From an uncultured Clostridia bacterium (lineage in GTDB: Bacteria; Bacillota; Clostridia; UBA1381), in NCBI GenBank assembly GCA_934476675.1, contig CAKSOE010000005.1:1-64000 (forward strand): a DNA stretch of 64,000 bases, given 5' to 3'. How positions within the stretch are numbered: the stretch's first letter is position 1; every line of letters begins with the position of its first letter. The notes under the pieces were generated by a model. That model was given only the letters and a program-made list of their open reading frames with translations. It ran no database searches and was not told the origin of the DNA. The position numbers were made by a program, and so were the translations under genes. Positions 48,009-55,498 of the stretch are shown one piece after another.

Positions 48009-49463
48009 ATGAAAAAACCATTTTTGGCATTATTGCTGATATTCGGACTTATTGCAGAGGGAACGGGCATATATGCCCAAACGGCAGAGCCGACCTCGCA
48101 GGCCGTGTATATAAACAAAAAAGCGGAAACACCGCCCGTATATTCCATTGACGGCAGCAATTATTTCCGTTTAAGAGATGTTGCGGCGTACCTTGATTTC
48201 GGAGTGGATTATAACGAAAGCACAAACAGCGTTTTTATAGATATGTACAAGCCGTGTGCGGACAAAACAGGCGAAACGGAAAAGCTTTACACAAGCGATG
48301 CGCATACAAGCACTCAGCCTGTTTTTGTCAACGGCGAGAAAAAGGAAATCGGCGCGTATCTTATAAACGGCTCAAATTATTTCAAAATCCGCGATCTGGC
48401 AAAAACGCTTAATTTCAGCTGTTTATACAACAATGAGCTTAATGCGGTTGAAATAAACAAAAACTACGGCTACGACCCCTCCGACAGGCTTGGCGCGTCA
48501 AAGCTTACCGGAACAACGTATGTAAGTTTTATTGATGTGGGGCAGGGTGACAGCGCATTTATTGAGCTGTATAACGGACGCACTCTGCTTATTGATGCGG
48601 GAGCTTCGGGGCATGGCAGCGCTGTTGCGGATTTTATCAGAAGCCGCGGAAAAACAAGCATAGACTATGCCGCCGCAACTCACCCTCATGCCGATCATAT
48701 CGGCGGCATGGCGGAGGTGCTTAACGGCTTTAACGTAGGAAAAATGTATATGCCGGACGTCACGGCGGATTCAAAGACATATCAGAATCTTATGCAGACC
48801 GCACAGGACAGGGGCATTGAGATAAACACCGCCGAAAACGGCGTTAACATTTACCATGACGAGGTGGCGGATATAAGCATTATCGCGCCGTGTTCGGGAA
48901 AATATGATGACCTGAACAATTACAGTGCGGTTATAAAAGTGACCTACGGCGACAATAAGTTTCTGTTTATGGGAGACGCCGAAACGAAAAGCGAAAACGA
49001 AATCACGGCGGACGTAAGTGCAAACGTTGTAAAAGTCGGACATCACGGCAGCAAAACGTCCTCGTCGCAGTCGTTTACGGAGCGCACAGGCGCGGATTTT
49101 GCCGTTATTTCGGTTGGGGCAAACAATAGCTATAATCACCCTGCGCCGGAGACCGTTTCAAAGTGGCAGAGCGTCGGCGCAGAGGTTTTAAGAACGGATT
49201 TGCTTGGAAATATATGCTTTTGGGGAGATGGCGAAAAGCTTTCGTACAAAACCGACCGGAACAGCACACCGTCAGAAATTGTTTTTGAACCGTCGGCAGA
49301 GACGGGCGGCGGATTTGTCTTAAACACCTCAACAAAGAAAATTCATTTGCCGTCGTGCCGCTATGCAAAGAGCATAAGCGAAAAGAACCGAAGCGTTTCT
49401 TCCAAAAGTCTGTCCGAGCTGGAATCACAGGGATATGAGGCTTGTAAAGTATGTAAACCCTAA
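48009..49463 (+). CDS. Secreted MBL-fold hydrolase (ComEC-C-like) with stalk domain
   Basis: 484 residues. A signal peptide (1-24) is followed by a copper-amine-oxidase N-like stalk domain (~30-150, 'YFRLRDVAAYLDFGVDYNES', 'YFKIRDLAKTLNFSCLYNNE'). The metallo-beta-lactamase domain (~165-420) has HxHxDH in 'ATHPHADHIGGMAEVL' (~224), Asp in 'FLFMGDAETKSE' and 'VGHHGSKTSSS' (~343), as in the ComEC C-terminal hydrolase. The last ~50 residues carry H..SC and CKVC ('IHLPSCRYAKSISEKN', 'CKVCKP'), a small Ada/nuclease-associated metal-binding module. A role as an extracellular nuclease or phosphodiesterase is inferred. It begins 17 nt after the surface protein gene and is probably co-transcribed with it. 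Confidence 0.88.
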   Translation: MKKPFLALLLIFGLIAEGTGIYAQTAEPTSQAVYINKKAETPPVYSIDGSNYFRLRDVAAYLDFGVDYNESTNSVFIDMYKPCADKTGETEKLYTSDAHTSTQPVFVNGEKKEIGAYLINGSNYFKIRDLAKTLNFSCLYNNELNAVEINKNYGYDPSDRLGASKLTGTTYVSFIDVGQGDSAFIELYNGRTLLIDAGASGHGSAVADFIRSRGKTSIDYAAATHPHADHIGGMAEVLNGFNVGKMYMPDVTADSKTYQNLMQTAQDRGIEINTAENGVNIYHDEVADISIIAPCSGKYDDLNNYSAVIKVTYGDNKFLFMGDAETKSENEITADVSANVVKVGHHGSKTSSSQSFTERTGADFAVISVGANNSYNHPAPETVSKWQSVGAEVLRTDLLGNICFWGDGEKLSYKTDRNSTPSEIVFEPSAETGGGFVLNTSTKKIHLPSCRYAKSISEKNRSVSSKSLSELESQGYEACKVCKP

Positions 49464-49466
49464 AAA

Positions 49467-49506
49467 ATATAACCACCCGCATATTAATAGCGGGTGGTTT
49501 AATTTT
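49467..49506. terminator. Bidirectional terminator
   Basis: ACCACCCGC (49472-49480) and GCGGGTGGT (49490-49498) form a perfect stem with a T-rich run on the right and an A-rich run on the left, between convergent genes. Confidence 0.85.
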
Positions 49507-50181
49507 TTATATAATATAGAACATAATATAAAACATATGCAAAATACTTCCGGCAAGAACGAACAAATGAAATACAGAGTGCATATATCTTTTCTTTTTC
49601 AAAAAATAATAGAACAAAGCGCCCACCGTATAGCACACACCGCCGGTAACAAGCAGTGCAATTCCGCCGTTTTCAATCATGTACGGAACAGCTTTCCATG
49701 CACCGAGAACGCTCCAGCCCATTATCAGATAACACGCCGCCGAAAATTTATGAAACGATTTCAAATCAATGGCATTGAGCGTAATTCCGACAATTGCCGC
49801 CGTCCATACTATTCCGAACAGCGTCCAGCCGAGAACCGGATTATATTCCCTCAGTGTGCATAATGTAATCGGGGTGTAAGTGCCGGCAATCAGAATAAAT
49901 ATCGAGCAGTGGTCTATTATCTGAAAAACCTTTTTTGCCGTCAGTGACGGGTTTAGTCCGTGGTATATGCTTGACATTGTATACAGTATTATCATGGACG
50001 CGCCGTATATTGCGCTTCCCACAACGCCGTAAACGTTTTTGTGGATTGCCGCAAATATCACGCACAGTACAAGCGCCGTTATGCCTGCCGCGCCGCCGAC
50101 TATATGCGACACCATATTGAATATTTCCTCACCCTTTGTGTAATCGGGCAATGATCTTTCCGCAAGCTTTTGTCTTTTCAT
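49507..50181 (-). CDS. TrhA / hemolysin III-family membrane protein
   Basis: 224 residues with about seven membrane spans, PAQR-like. The N-terminal 'EEIFNMVSHIVGGAAGITAL' and 'SSIYHGLNPSLTAKKVFQII' with 'DHCSIFILIAGTYTPITLCT' carry the conserved Ser/His/Asp metal-site residues of the family. Bacillus members (YqfA/TrhA) affect membrane lipid homeostasis; haemolytic activity should not be assumed. It begins 23 nt after the acyl-CoA synthetase and is probably co-transcribed with it. Confidence 0.9.
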   Translation of the reverse strand: MKRQKLAERSLPDYTKGEEIFNMVSHIVGGAAGITALVLCVIFAAIHKNVYGVVGSAIYGASMIILYTMSSIYHGLNPSLTAKKVFQIIDHCSIFILIAGTYTPITLCTLREYNPVLGWTLFGIVWTAAIVGITLNAIDLKSFHKFSAACYLIMGWSVLGAWKAVPYMIENGGIALLVTGGVCYTVGALFYYFLKKKRYMHSVFHLFVLAGSILHMFYIMFYII

Positions 50182-50204
50182 TTAATACCTCCGTCCGGGG
50201 GCGG

Positions 50205-51788
50205 TCATTTTACCGCCGCGCCTCTTTTGATTTTTAACGTTGTTGTCTTTTCCATTTCCTTGTCGGTCAGTTCAAAATCCTTAATCTGCTTGTAAAGTAT
50301 CAGCTTTTTGTTTATATTCTTTATATGCTCCGAAATTTCTTTTTCAGCATCCGCGCAGTCAAGACTGTCGTTGTACACGATTTTTGCAAATATGCTGTCC
50401 TTGCCGTTGTGCGGCTTGTTCATAACAATACATTCCTTAACTGCCGGCGACTGGTTTATAAGCATTTCAAGCTCCTCAGGGAACACATTTTTTCCGTTTG
50501 CAAGAACAATTACGTTCTTTTTTCTGCCCGTAATAAAGATATATCCGTCCTCGTCCATGCGTCCCATATCTCCGGTATGAAAATAACCGTCTTTCATTAC
50601 TGCGGCGGTGCTTTCCTCATCGTTGTAATATCCGAGCATTACGTTGTCGCCCTGAACGGCGATTTCGCCGATCCCGTTTTCGGCAGGACTGTCGATTTTC
50701 ACCTTTACATTGGGAATCGCCTTGCCGACGGAACCTCTTTTTAAATGTTCTGCATTTTCCGCACTGATGCACGGAGCGGTTTCCGTAAGACCGTAGCCCT
50801 GAACGGCGAGTATGCCTATATTATTGAAGAAATCCTGAACCTTCGGTGTTGCTGCGGCCGCGCCGACTATAATAAGTCTGAGCTTTCCGCCCATGTTGTC
50901 TATTATGCTCTTAAACATTCTGCGGCGTACGTCTATATGCAGCTTTTTAAGAAAGGCTGTTATTTTAAGCGCTGTATTAAGCTTTTTTGTGCCTCCCTGA
51001 CTATCTGCGGTTTTCATTATTCTTGAATAAATTTCGTCGATAATCCTCGGTACGCATACAAGTATGGTCACGTGGTATTCGTTAAGGCATTTTGCAAAGC
51101 GCAGACCGTCACAGAACACATGGCAGATTCCGTAGGTAAGTAAAAGTATAATCTGCGTCATTCCGAAGGTGTGGTGGAACGGCAGAATTGCCATGTTAAC
51201 ATCGTCCTGACGAAAATCCTCCCAAAGGCTCATTCCGTATACGTTGGCAAGAATATTGCGCTCCGAAAGCATAACCGCCTTGGATTTTGACGTTGTGCCG
51301 GAGGTGAAAAGCAAAATCCCCATTTTTGTACCGTCAATAGCATTTTCGGTGAAATCGGTGTTTTTCTTCATTCTTTCAAACTCATCGCCCGAAGTACAAA
51401 TCTTGGCAATGTCCTTGCCCTCGAGCATTTTTTCGTATTCGGGAGCGTAGAATATCGCCTCTGCGCCGGAACGCTCTATCTGGTCGGCGATTTCATAGTC
51501 CAGAAGTCCCTTGTCGAGCGGTACTATCACACTGCCCGCATACAGCGCCGAAAGATATACAAGCATCCATTCATAGCTGTTTTTTCCGATTATCGCAATA
51601 CGCTTTTTGCCCCAGCCCCTTGACTGAATATATCCTGCCGCCGCACGCACCTCGCGGCCGAGCCGTGCATAGGTTATATCGTCGTAGCCGCTGCGCGTTT
51701 TTATTCTGAACGCTATGTTTGTGCTGAACTTGACCGCCACATCGTCAATCATTTCGCGCATAGTGAAATATTCTCTTATGTTATTCAT
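50205..51788 (-). CDS. AMP-forming acyl-CoA synthetase
   Basis: 527 residues from ATG 51788 ('MNNIREYFTMREMIDDVAVK'), with GAGGT 5 nt upstream; ATG 51800 lies before that site. ANL-superfamily enzyme that activates a carboxylic acid with ATP, then loads CoA. Motifs: 'LLFTSGTTSKSKAVMLSERN' (A3, ~160-180), 'VQGYGLTETAPCI' (A5, ~325), 'YFHTGDMGRMDEDGYIFITG' (A7/A8, ~405-425) and a late Lys region 'KMEKTTTLKIKRG'-like near the end. Long-chain fatty-acid use is likely by similarity; a carrier protein rather than CoA is possible. Confidence 0.88.
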   Translation of the reverse strand: MNNIREYFTMREMIDDVAVKFSTNIAFRIKTRSGYDDITYARLGREVRAAAGYIQSRGWGKKRIAIIGKNSYEWMLVYLSALYAGSVIVPLDKGLLDYEIADQIERSGAEAIFYAPEYEKMLEGKDIAKICTSGDEFERMKKNTDFTENAIDGTKMGILLFTSGTTSKSKAVMLSERNILANVYGMSLWEDFRQDDVNMAILPFHHTFGMTQIILLLTYGICHVFCDGLRFAKCLNEYHVTILVCVPRIIDEIYSRIMKTADSQGGTKKLNTALKITAFLKKLHIDVRRRMFKSIIDNMGGKLRLIIVGAAAATPKVQDFFNNIGILAVQGYGLTETAPCISAENAEHLKRGSVGKAIPNVKVKIDSPAENGIGEIAVQGDNVMLGYYNDEESTAAVMKDGYFHTGDMGRMDEDGYIFITGRKKNVIVLANGKNVFPEELEMLINQSPAVKECIVMNKPHNGKDSIFAKIVYNDSLDCADAEKEISEHIKNINKKLILYKQIKDFELTDKEMEKTTTLKIKRGAAVK

Positions 51789-51830
51789 ATCGTACCTCAT
51801 TTTTATAAATTTTACTTAGTATTCGATACT

Positions 51831-51859
51831 ATATTACCACATATCGTTTATTATGTCAA
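51831..51859 (-). promoter_or_regulatory. Promoter of the acyl-CoA synthetase-trhA unit
   Basis: On the minus strand, TTGACA (51859-51854), a 17-nt spacer and TAATAT (51836-51831), 43 nt before the ATG. Confidence 0.75.
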
Positions 51860-51966
51860 TAGAAACGGTTAATTTTATTGTCGGCGTTTTCTGACAAAAA
51901 ATATTTCAAAGACAGCGAATCAGACGCAGTTTTCCGCACTCTTTTTTAACAGCCCCTTTTTTGGCT

Positions 51967-53376
51967 TTATCTTTGATTACGGTTTTTGTTATCCGAATAA
52001 TACTCCTTTTTGTTCAAAAGCATCTGACAGTCCGCTTCCCTGACAATGCGGTTAAGCCCCTTTTCGTTTCTGCGCGCCGAAATTCCGTAAGAAATACTGT
52101 AACCGCAACGATTCAGCTCCTCCTCTATACGGCTCATGATATTCCTGCATTCCTCCTCGTCCTCGCCGGCGGGAAATGCCACAAACTCATCGCCGCCGAT
52201 TCGGTACAGCTTGGCGCCGGGCAGATTCTGCTGCAGACTGTCCGCAACGCTTTTCAGCATTTTGTCTCCGGCGTCGTGCCCCAAACGGTTATTAAGCTCA
52301 TGCAGACCGTTTGCGTCAATATAAATACACACTGCATAGGGAATTACCAAGTCCTTGCTTGATGTCAGATGTTGTTCATATGCGCTGCGGTTATTAAGGT
52401 TTGTGCCTTGGTCGGTAATGCTCATTTTATAGACCATTTTATAAGCGGAAAACAGATTCCAGGCTATAAGCCCCATATGCAGCAGCAGTACCGATCCGAT
52501 AATAACCGCCATAATATAAAGACTTCTTACGCTTGCTCTTGTTCCCTCAAGCGCCCTTTTCTCACCCACTCCGAGAGTTATGCTCCAATTATTTACCGCT
52601 ATCGGTTCATAGTGCAGATAGACAGGAGAGTCCGTAGTTTTTGAAATAAATGCCAAATCTCCGCTTTTGCCGCTGCGCATATTCGCTACCGATTCTTCGT
52701 ATGAATATCCCATAAGCATTTTTCTTGTACCGAGAGAGGAAATGCTGGACAACGAATTGTGCCATGTGTCGAGCAGAATCTCTCCCGTATCGCCGTCAAC
52801 AATCAGCACAAACGCCTCGCCGCCGTAAAGCTCGACGGAATACGTTTTTGATATTTCCTCAAGCAGCAAAACACCGCGCAAAACCGCCGTGCGGTGACCG
52901 TTGCGTATAACCGGAACGGAATTGTACAGCACGGGTACATCGGGATTAAGTGCGTCCGCACGTTTGCCGGATACATAGCTGCCCTTTGCCGCCTCCTCCG
53001 AAAAATTAACAATACCGGACATATCTGACAATTCGCCGTTTTGGCTTAACAGCTTATTGTCGGAGGTGATCAGCTCCACGCGTGTTATAAATGTATTTGA
53101 AAAATCAACCGAATTCATGATTTCGACAATTCTTGCCGTATCGGACGGGTCCTGCATGGAAATCAGCGACGCCATTGCCGACAGAATGGTTTTATCCGTA
53201 TTTATTGTATCTGCACATTCGCCCGCCAGATGGCGTGTGGATGAGGTGAGCTCGTCAAAGGAATACTGCGTCATCTTCTTTTCGGCGTTTCCGATACATA
53301 CCCAAACGGCAGCCGCCAGGACAATCACAGCTACAACGGAGATAGACGTAACATATTTGAAAAATTTCTTATTCAT
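51967..53376 (-). CDS. Membrane diguanylate cyclase with extracytoplasmic sensor
   Basis: 469 residues. An N-terminal span ('VTSISVVAVIVLAAAVWVCI', ~9-28), an extracytoplasmic sensor of dCache type (~35-285), a second span ('LYIMAVIIGSVLLLHMGLIA', ~290-310) and a GGDEF domain (~330-469). The signature 'RIGGDEFVAF' is intact, so it should make cyclic di-GMP from two GTP. The inhibitory RxxD site expected just upstream is not present ('LPGAKLYRIGGDEF'), suggesting weak product inhibition. No EAL or PilZ partner is nearby. AGGAG precedes ATG 53376. Confidence 0.9.
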   Translation of the reverse strand: MNKKFFKYVTSISVVAVIVLAAAVWVCIGNAEKKMTQYSFDELTSSTRHLAGECADTINTDKTILSAMASLISMQDPSDTARIVEIMNSVDFSNTFITRVELITSDNKLLSQNGELSDMSGIVNFSEEAAKGSYVSGKRADALNPDVPVLYNSVPVIRNGHRTAVLRGVLLLEEISKTYSVELYGGEAFVLIVDGDTGEILLDTWHNSLSSISSLGTRKMLMGYSYEESVANMRSGKSGDLAFISKTTDSPVYLHYEPIAVNNWSITLGVGEKRALEGTRASVRSLYIMAVIIGSVLLLHMGLIAWNLFSAYKMVYKMSITDQGTNLNNRSAYEQHLTSSKDLVIPYAVCIYIDANGLHELNNRLGHDAGDKMLKSVADSLQQNLPGAKLYRIGGDEFVAFPAGEDEEECRNIMSRIEEELNRCGYSISYGISARRNEKGLNRIVREADCQMLLNKKEYYSDNKNRNQR

Positions 53377-53411
53377 ATATATTCTCCTCTGTATTATATG
53401 CTTTTGACAAC

Positions 53412-53440
53412 ATTATACTATAAATCCGTCGAAAAATCAA
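53412..53440 (-). promoter_or_regulatory. Promoter of the diguanylate cyclase gene
   Basis: On the minus strand, TTGATT (53440-53435), a 17-nt spacer and TATAAT (53417-53412), 36 nt before the ATG. It diverges from the ctsR promoter. Confidence 0.75.
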
Positions 53441-53501
53441 CAAATTTGCAGCAAATGTATTAACTTCATAAATTGTTCACAAAGTATATACAGAAAATAC
53501 A

Positions 53502-53529
53502 TTGACTTTTTCCCTGAAACGGATATAAT
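53502..53529 (+). promoter_or_regulatory. Promoter of the ctsR-mcsA-mcsB-clpC operon
   Basis: TTGACT (53502-53507), a 16-nt spacer and TATAAT (53524-53529), directly followed by the CtsR box. Confidence 0.85.
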
Positions 53530-53540
53530 AGTTATTGAAA

Positions 53541-53563
53541 GGTCAAAGAAAGTCAAAGTCAAA
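53541..53563 (+). promoter_or_regulatory. CtsR operator with three heptads
   Basis: GGTCAAA (53541-53547), GAA, AGTCAAA (53551-53557) match the CtsR consensus RGTCAAA-NAN-RGTCAAA. A third AGTCAAA (53557-53563) overlaps by one base. Its place between -10 and start codon indicates autorepression that is relieved on heat or protein stress. Confidence 0.9.
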
Positions 53564-53575
53564 GAGGGTGATTGA

Positions 53576-54028
53576 ATGGGAGTAAGTGATAAGATAGAGA
53601 GTTTTATAACGGAGCTTTTAAAGAACGAGGAGGACGAATGGCTGGAGCTCAGGCGAAACGAGCTTGCAACATTTTTTAACTGCGTACCCTCTCAGATAAA
53701 TTACGTAATATCCACAAGGTTCAATCCCGAACACGGGTTTGTGGTGGAATCACGCAGAGGGGGAGGCGGTTATCTGAGAATACGCCGCATAAGCGAAAAC
53801 GGCGGATCGCCGTTTAGCCGGGTGATTTCGGAGATAGGCAATTCGCTGTCGTTCCCCGATGCAAAGGCGTATCTTTCATATCTGGTTCAGGTGAATGCGC
53901 TTGATGCGAAACTTGCAGGCGTAATGCTTGCCGGAGTGAGCGATAATTCGCTTTCGCTTACGCAGCCGGACAAGGATAGGGTGAGAGCGTCGGTAATGAA
54001 AAATATGCTGGCTTCGGCACAGCAGTAA
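53576..54028 (+). CDS. ctsR: Transcriptional repressor CtsR
   Basis: 150 residues. Class III heat-shock repressor: 'MGVSDKIESFITELLKN' start, HTH region 'ATFFNCVPSQINYVISTRFN' and the winged 'GFVVESRRGGGGYLRIRRIS' with the glycine-rich tip that senses temperature in Bacillus CtsR. The C-terminal dimer/McsB-contact half is intact. ATG 53576 follows GAGGGTGA. It represses its own operon through the heptads at 53541-53563. Confidence 0.97.
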   Translation: MGVSDKIESFITELLKNEEDEWLELRRNELATFFNCVPSQINYVISTRFNPEHGFVVESRRGGGGYLRIRRISENGGSPFSRVISEIGNSLSFPDAKAYLSYLVQVNALDAKLAGVMLAGVSDNSLSLTQPDKDRVRASVMKNMLASAQQ

Positions 54029-54054
54029 AACGGATTTAGAAAGGATGATATATT

Positions 54055-54426
54055 ATGTATGATTTATTTTCGGAATTTGAGGATTTATTCGGCGGACTGG
54101 ACGCGTTTATGCAGCCGATAAGCTACCGCGAGGCGCAGAAATGTCCGCTGTGCGGACATACCTGGGCGGATTTCAGACGAACGGGACGGTTCGGCTGCGG
54201 AGAATGTTATAAAACATTCCGAACGCCGGTTGAGGAAACAATAAAACAGATACACACCACCTCGTCTCATACAGGCAAAATCCCGTCGAGATCGGGCGAA
54301 AAGCTTAAAACAAAACGCCGCTTGGAGGAGCTTAAAGCAAAGCTTCAGGACGCGGTAAGAAATGAAGATTACGAAACCGCGGCAAAGCTGCACAAGCAAA
54401 TCCGCGAGATTGAAAACAACGGCTGA
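54055..54426 (+). CDS. mcsA: McsA-like protein, shortened (lacks N-terminal zinc module)
   Basis: 123 residues against roughly 170-185 in Bacillus. It keeps one zinc module ('QKCPLCGHTWADFRRTGRFG', then CGEC) and the C-terminal UVR motif ('EELKAKLQDAVRNEDYETAA'). The first pair of CxxC motifs, which normally opens the protein, is absent: it starts directly at 'MYDLFSEFEDLFGGLDAF'. The 26-nt gap after ctsR has no room for the missing part. McsA activates the arginine kinase McsB, so activation may differ here. AAGGA precedes ATG 54055. Confidence 0.9.
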   Translation: MYDLFSEFEDLFGGLDAFMQPISYREAQKCPLCGHTWADFRRTGRFGCGECYKTFRTPVEETIKQIHTTSSHTGKIPSRSGEKLKTKRRLEELKAKLQDAVRNEDYETAAKLHKQIREIENNG

Positions 54427-54441
54427 AAGGAGTGACGGATA

Positions 54442-55440
54442 ATGATTTGGTATAAAAACAATGATAACGGAATAGTTATTTCAACAAGAATACGTCTTGC
54501 GAGAAACCTTGACGGAATACCGTTTCCGAATGCGCTTTCCGATAAAAAAGACGCCACGGAAAAAATCAAAAACGCAGTGATGAATTCAAATTCAACGCTG
54601 TCTGAGGATTTTGAATTTCTGTCGCTTGACAATGCCGCGAAATCCGACAGGCTCACGCTTGCGGAGGAACATCTGATAAGTCCGGAAATGCTTGAGGGAA
54701 AAGGTCAGTCGCTGCTTTTGAGCAAGGACAGAACCATGAGCATAATGCTTATGGAGGAGGATCACATAAGATTGCAGGTTATTGAGCCGGGACTGGAGCT
54801 GGACAAAGCGTATGAAACCGCAAGCCGTGTTGACGATGTTATAGAAGAAAGCGTTGTATATGCGTTTGACGAGCGTTTCGGCTATCTGACCGCTTGCCCG
54901 ACAAATGCCGGAACAGGACTCAGAGCGTCCGTTATGATGCATCTTCCGGCGCTGACGATTACAAAAAATATCGGCAAAGTAATAAATGCGTCAACCGGTC
55001 TCGGAATCGAAGTCAGAGGTCTTTACGGCGAGGGCACGTCTGCGGAGGGCAGCCTGTACCAGATTTCCAACCGTATAACTATGGGACTTTCCGAAAAGGA
55101 AATTATAGAAAAAGTCAAGGGCGTTGTGAACCAGGTTATCGAAATGGAGGAAAAGGCGCGCAAGGCTCTTAAAGAAAACAGCAAAACTGCGTTCGAGGAC
55201 AGATTATTCCGTTCTCTCGGAACGCTCAAATATGCAAGAAGTATTTCATCGTCCGAAGCAAAATCCTTGCTTTCCGATGTTATGCTCGGCATAAATATGG
55301 GAATACTTCCAAAGGGAAGTAAAATGACGCCGCTTGAATGTATTGTAAAAACAGCGCCGTCGTTCATAAGCGGAGGTAAGGATATATCTCCCGAAGAACG
55401 CGACGTTAAACGGGCGGAATTTATAAGAGAAAACCTTTAA
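54442..55440 (+). CDS. mcsB: Protein arginine kinase McsB
   Basis: 332 residues, phosphagen-kinase fold. It phosphorylates arginines on misfolded proteins and on CtsR, marking them for ClpCP. Motifs: 'VISTRIRLARNLDGIPFPNA' (~10-30), catalytic-loop 'FGYLTACPTNAGTGLRASVM' (~145-165) and 'RGLYGEGTSAEGSLYQISNR' (~190-210). It is somewhat shorter at the C-terminus than Bacillus McsB (about 363). AAGGAG precedes ATG 54442. Confidence 0.96.
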   Translation: MIWYKNNDNGIVISTRIRLARNLDGIPFPNALSDKKDATEKIKNAVMNSNSTLSEDFEFLSLDNAAKSDRLTLAEEHLISPEMLEGKGQSLLLSKDRTMSIMLMEEDHIRLQVIEPGLELDKAYETASRVDDVIEESVVYAFDERFGYLTACPTNAGTGLRASVMMHLPALTITKNIGKVINASTGLGIEVRGLYGEGTSAEGSLYQISNRITMGLSEKEIIEKVKGVVNQVIEMEEKARKALKENSKTAFEDRLFRSLGTLKYARSISSSEAKSLLSDVMLGINMGILPKGSKMTPLECIVKTAPSFISGGKDISPEERDVKRAEFIRENL

Positions 55441-55443
55441 CAA

Positions 55444-55464
55444 ACAGCGGCATAAAACCGCTGT
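55444..55464 (+). other. Intercistronic hairpin between mcsB and clpC
   Basis: ACAGCGG and CCGCTGT form a 7-bp stem without a T-run. Not a normal terminator; possibly an mRNA processing or stability element. Confidence 0.45.
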
Positions 55465-55498
55465 ATGAGGCAGAATACAAAAAAAGGAGCTGATAATT

